A DNA stretch of 6,595 bases from Lachnospiraceae bacterium UBA3287 (GTDB lineage Bacteria > Bacillota > Clostridia > Lachnospirales > Lachnospiraceae): contig DETN01000075.1 in the NCBI GenBank assembly GCA_002362155.1, positions 279 through 6,873 on the forward strand. The letters run 5' to 3'. Within the stretch, counting starts at the first letter, position 1, and every line of letters begins with the position of its first letter. The notes beneath the pieces are model-generated. The model searched no databases and was not told the origin of the DNA. It saw nothing but the letters and a program-made list of their open reading frames with translations. The position numbers were made by a program, and so were the translations under genes. Below are positions 6,548-6,595 of the stretch, piece after piece.

Positions 6548-6595
6548 CCGGTTTTTCAGTCGGTAATATACATCGCTTTTTGGGGAAGCAGGGCC

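Noticed and set aside
6547..6564. Possible terminator after sstT (ACCG ... CGGT)
   Set aside because: The stem is only 4 bp with a 10-base loop and no T run directly after it. The real terminator may lie beyond the window.

Overview
The window looks like ordinary chromosomal DNA from a Gram-positive, anaerobe-type Firmicute. The best guess is a Clostridia/Lachnospiraceae-like bacterium with a mid-50s percent GC content, judged by eye. The support is a GC-rich Firmicutes-style CarB, strong AAGGA/GGGAG ribosome binding sites, and a YfhO-family protein of the type common in Firmicutes. No phage, IS, CRISPR, tRNA or rRNA signature was seen. All genes are on the + strand.

Layout. Positions 1-1524 hold the C-terminal 507 codons of carB (carbamoyl-phosphate synthase large chain), cut by the left window edge. 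The next gene, a small GtrA-family membrane protein (1524-1937), starts on the last base of the carB stop codon, so the two are probably translationally coupled. A long, strong intrinsic terminator (2010-2063) closes this unit. A new promoter (extended -10, about 2127-2155) precedes a 981-residue YfhO-family polytopic membrane protein (2195-5140). After a 144-bp gap with a second extended -10 promoter comes sstT, a Na+-coupled serine/threonine symporter of the DAACS family (5285-6547). The last 48 bp show nothing that can be assigned.

How the genes may work together. CarB makes carbamoyl phosphate for pyrimidines and arginine, and SstT imports serine/threonine. The two middle genes are more suggestive. 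GtrA-type proteins are thought to flip undecaprenyl-phosphate-linked sugars across the membrane. YfhO is a GT-C-type enzyme shown in Bacillus subtilis to act with a cytosolic GT2 enzyme (CsbB) and a GtrA-type flippase to put GlcNAc on lipoteichoic acid. The window therefore carries candidates for two of the three parts of a cell-envelope glycosylation pathway side by side, on separate transcripts, and lacks the GT2 part. This functional link is inferred from adjacency and family knowledge.

No clearly undescribed system is visible. The items most worth a second look are the carB-gtrA coupling, the gtrA/yfhO neighbourhood, a charged segment in the YfhO extracellular domain, and repeat/palindrome elements around the yfhO and sstT promoters.
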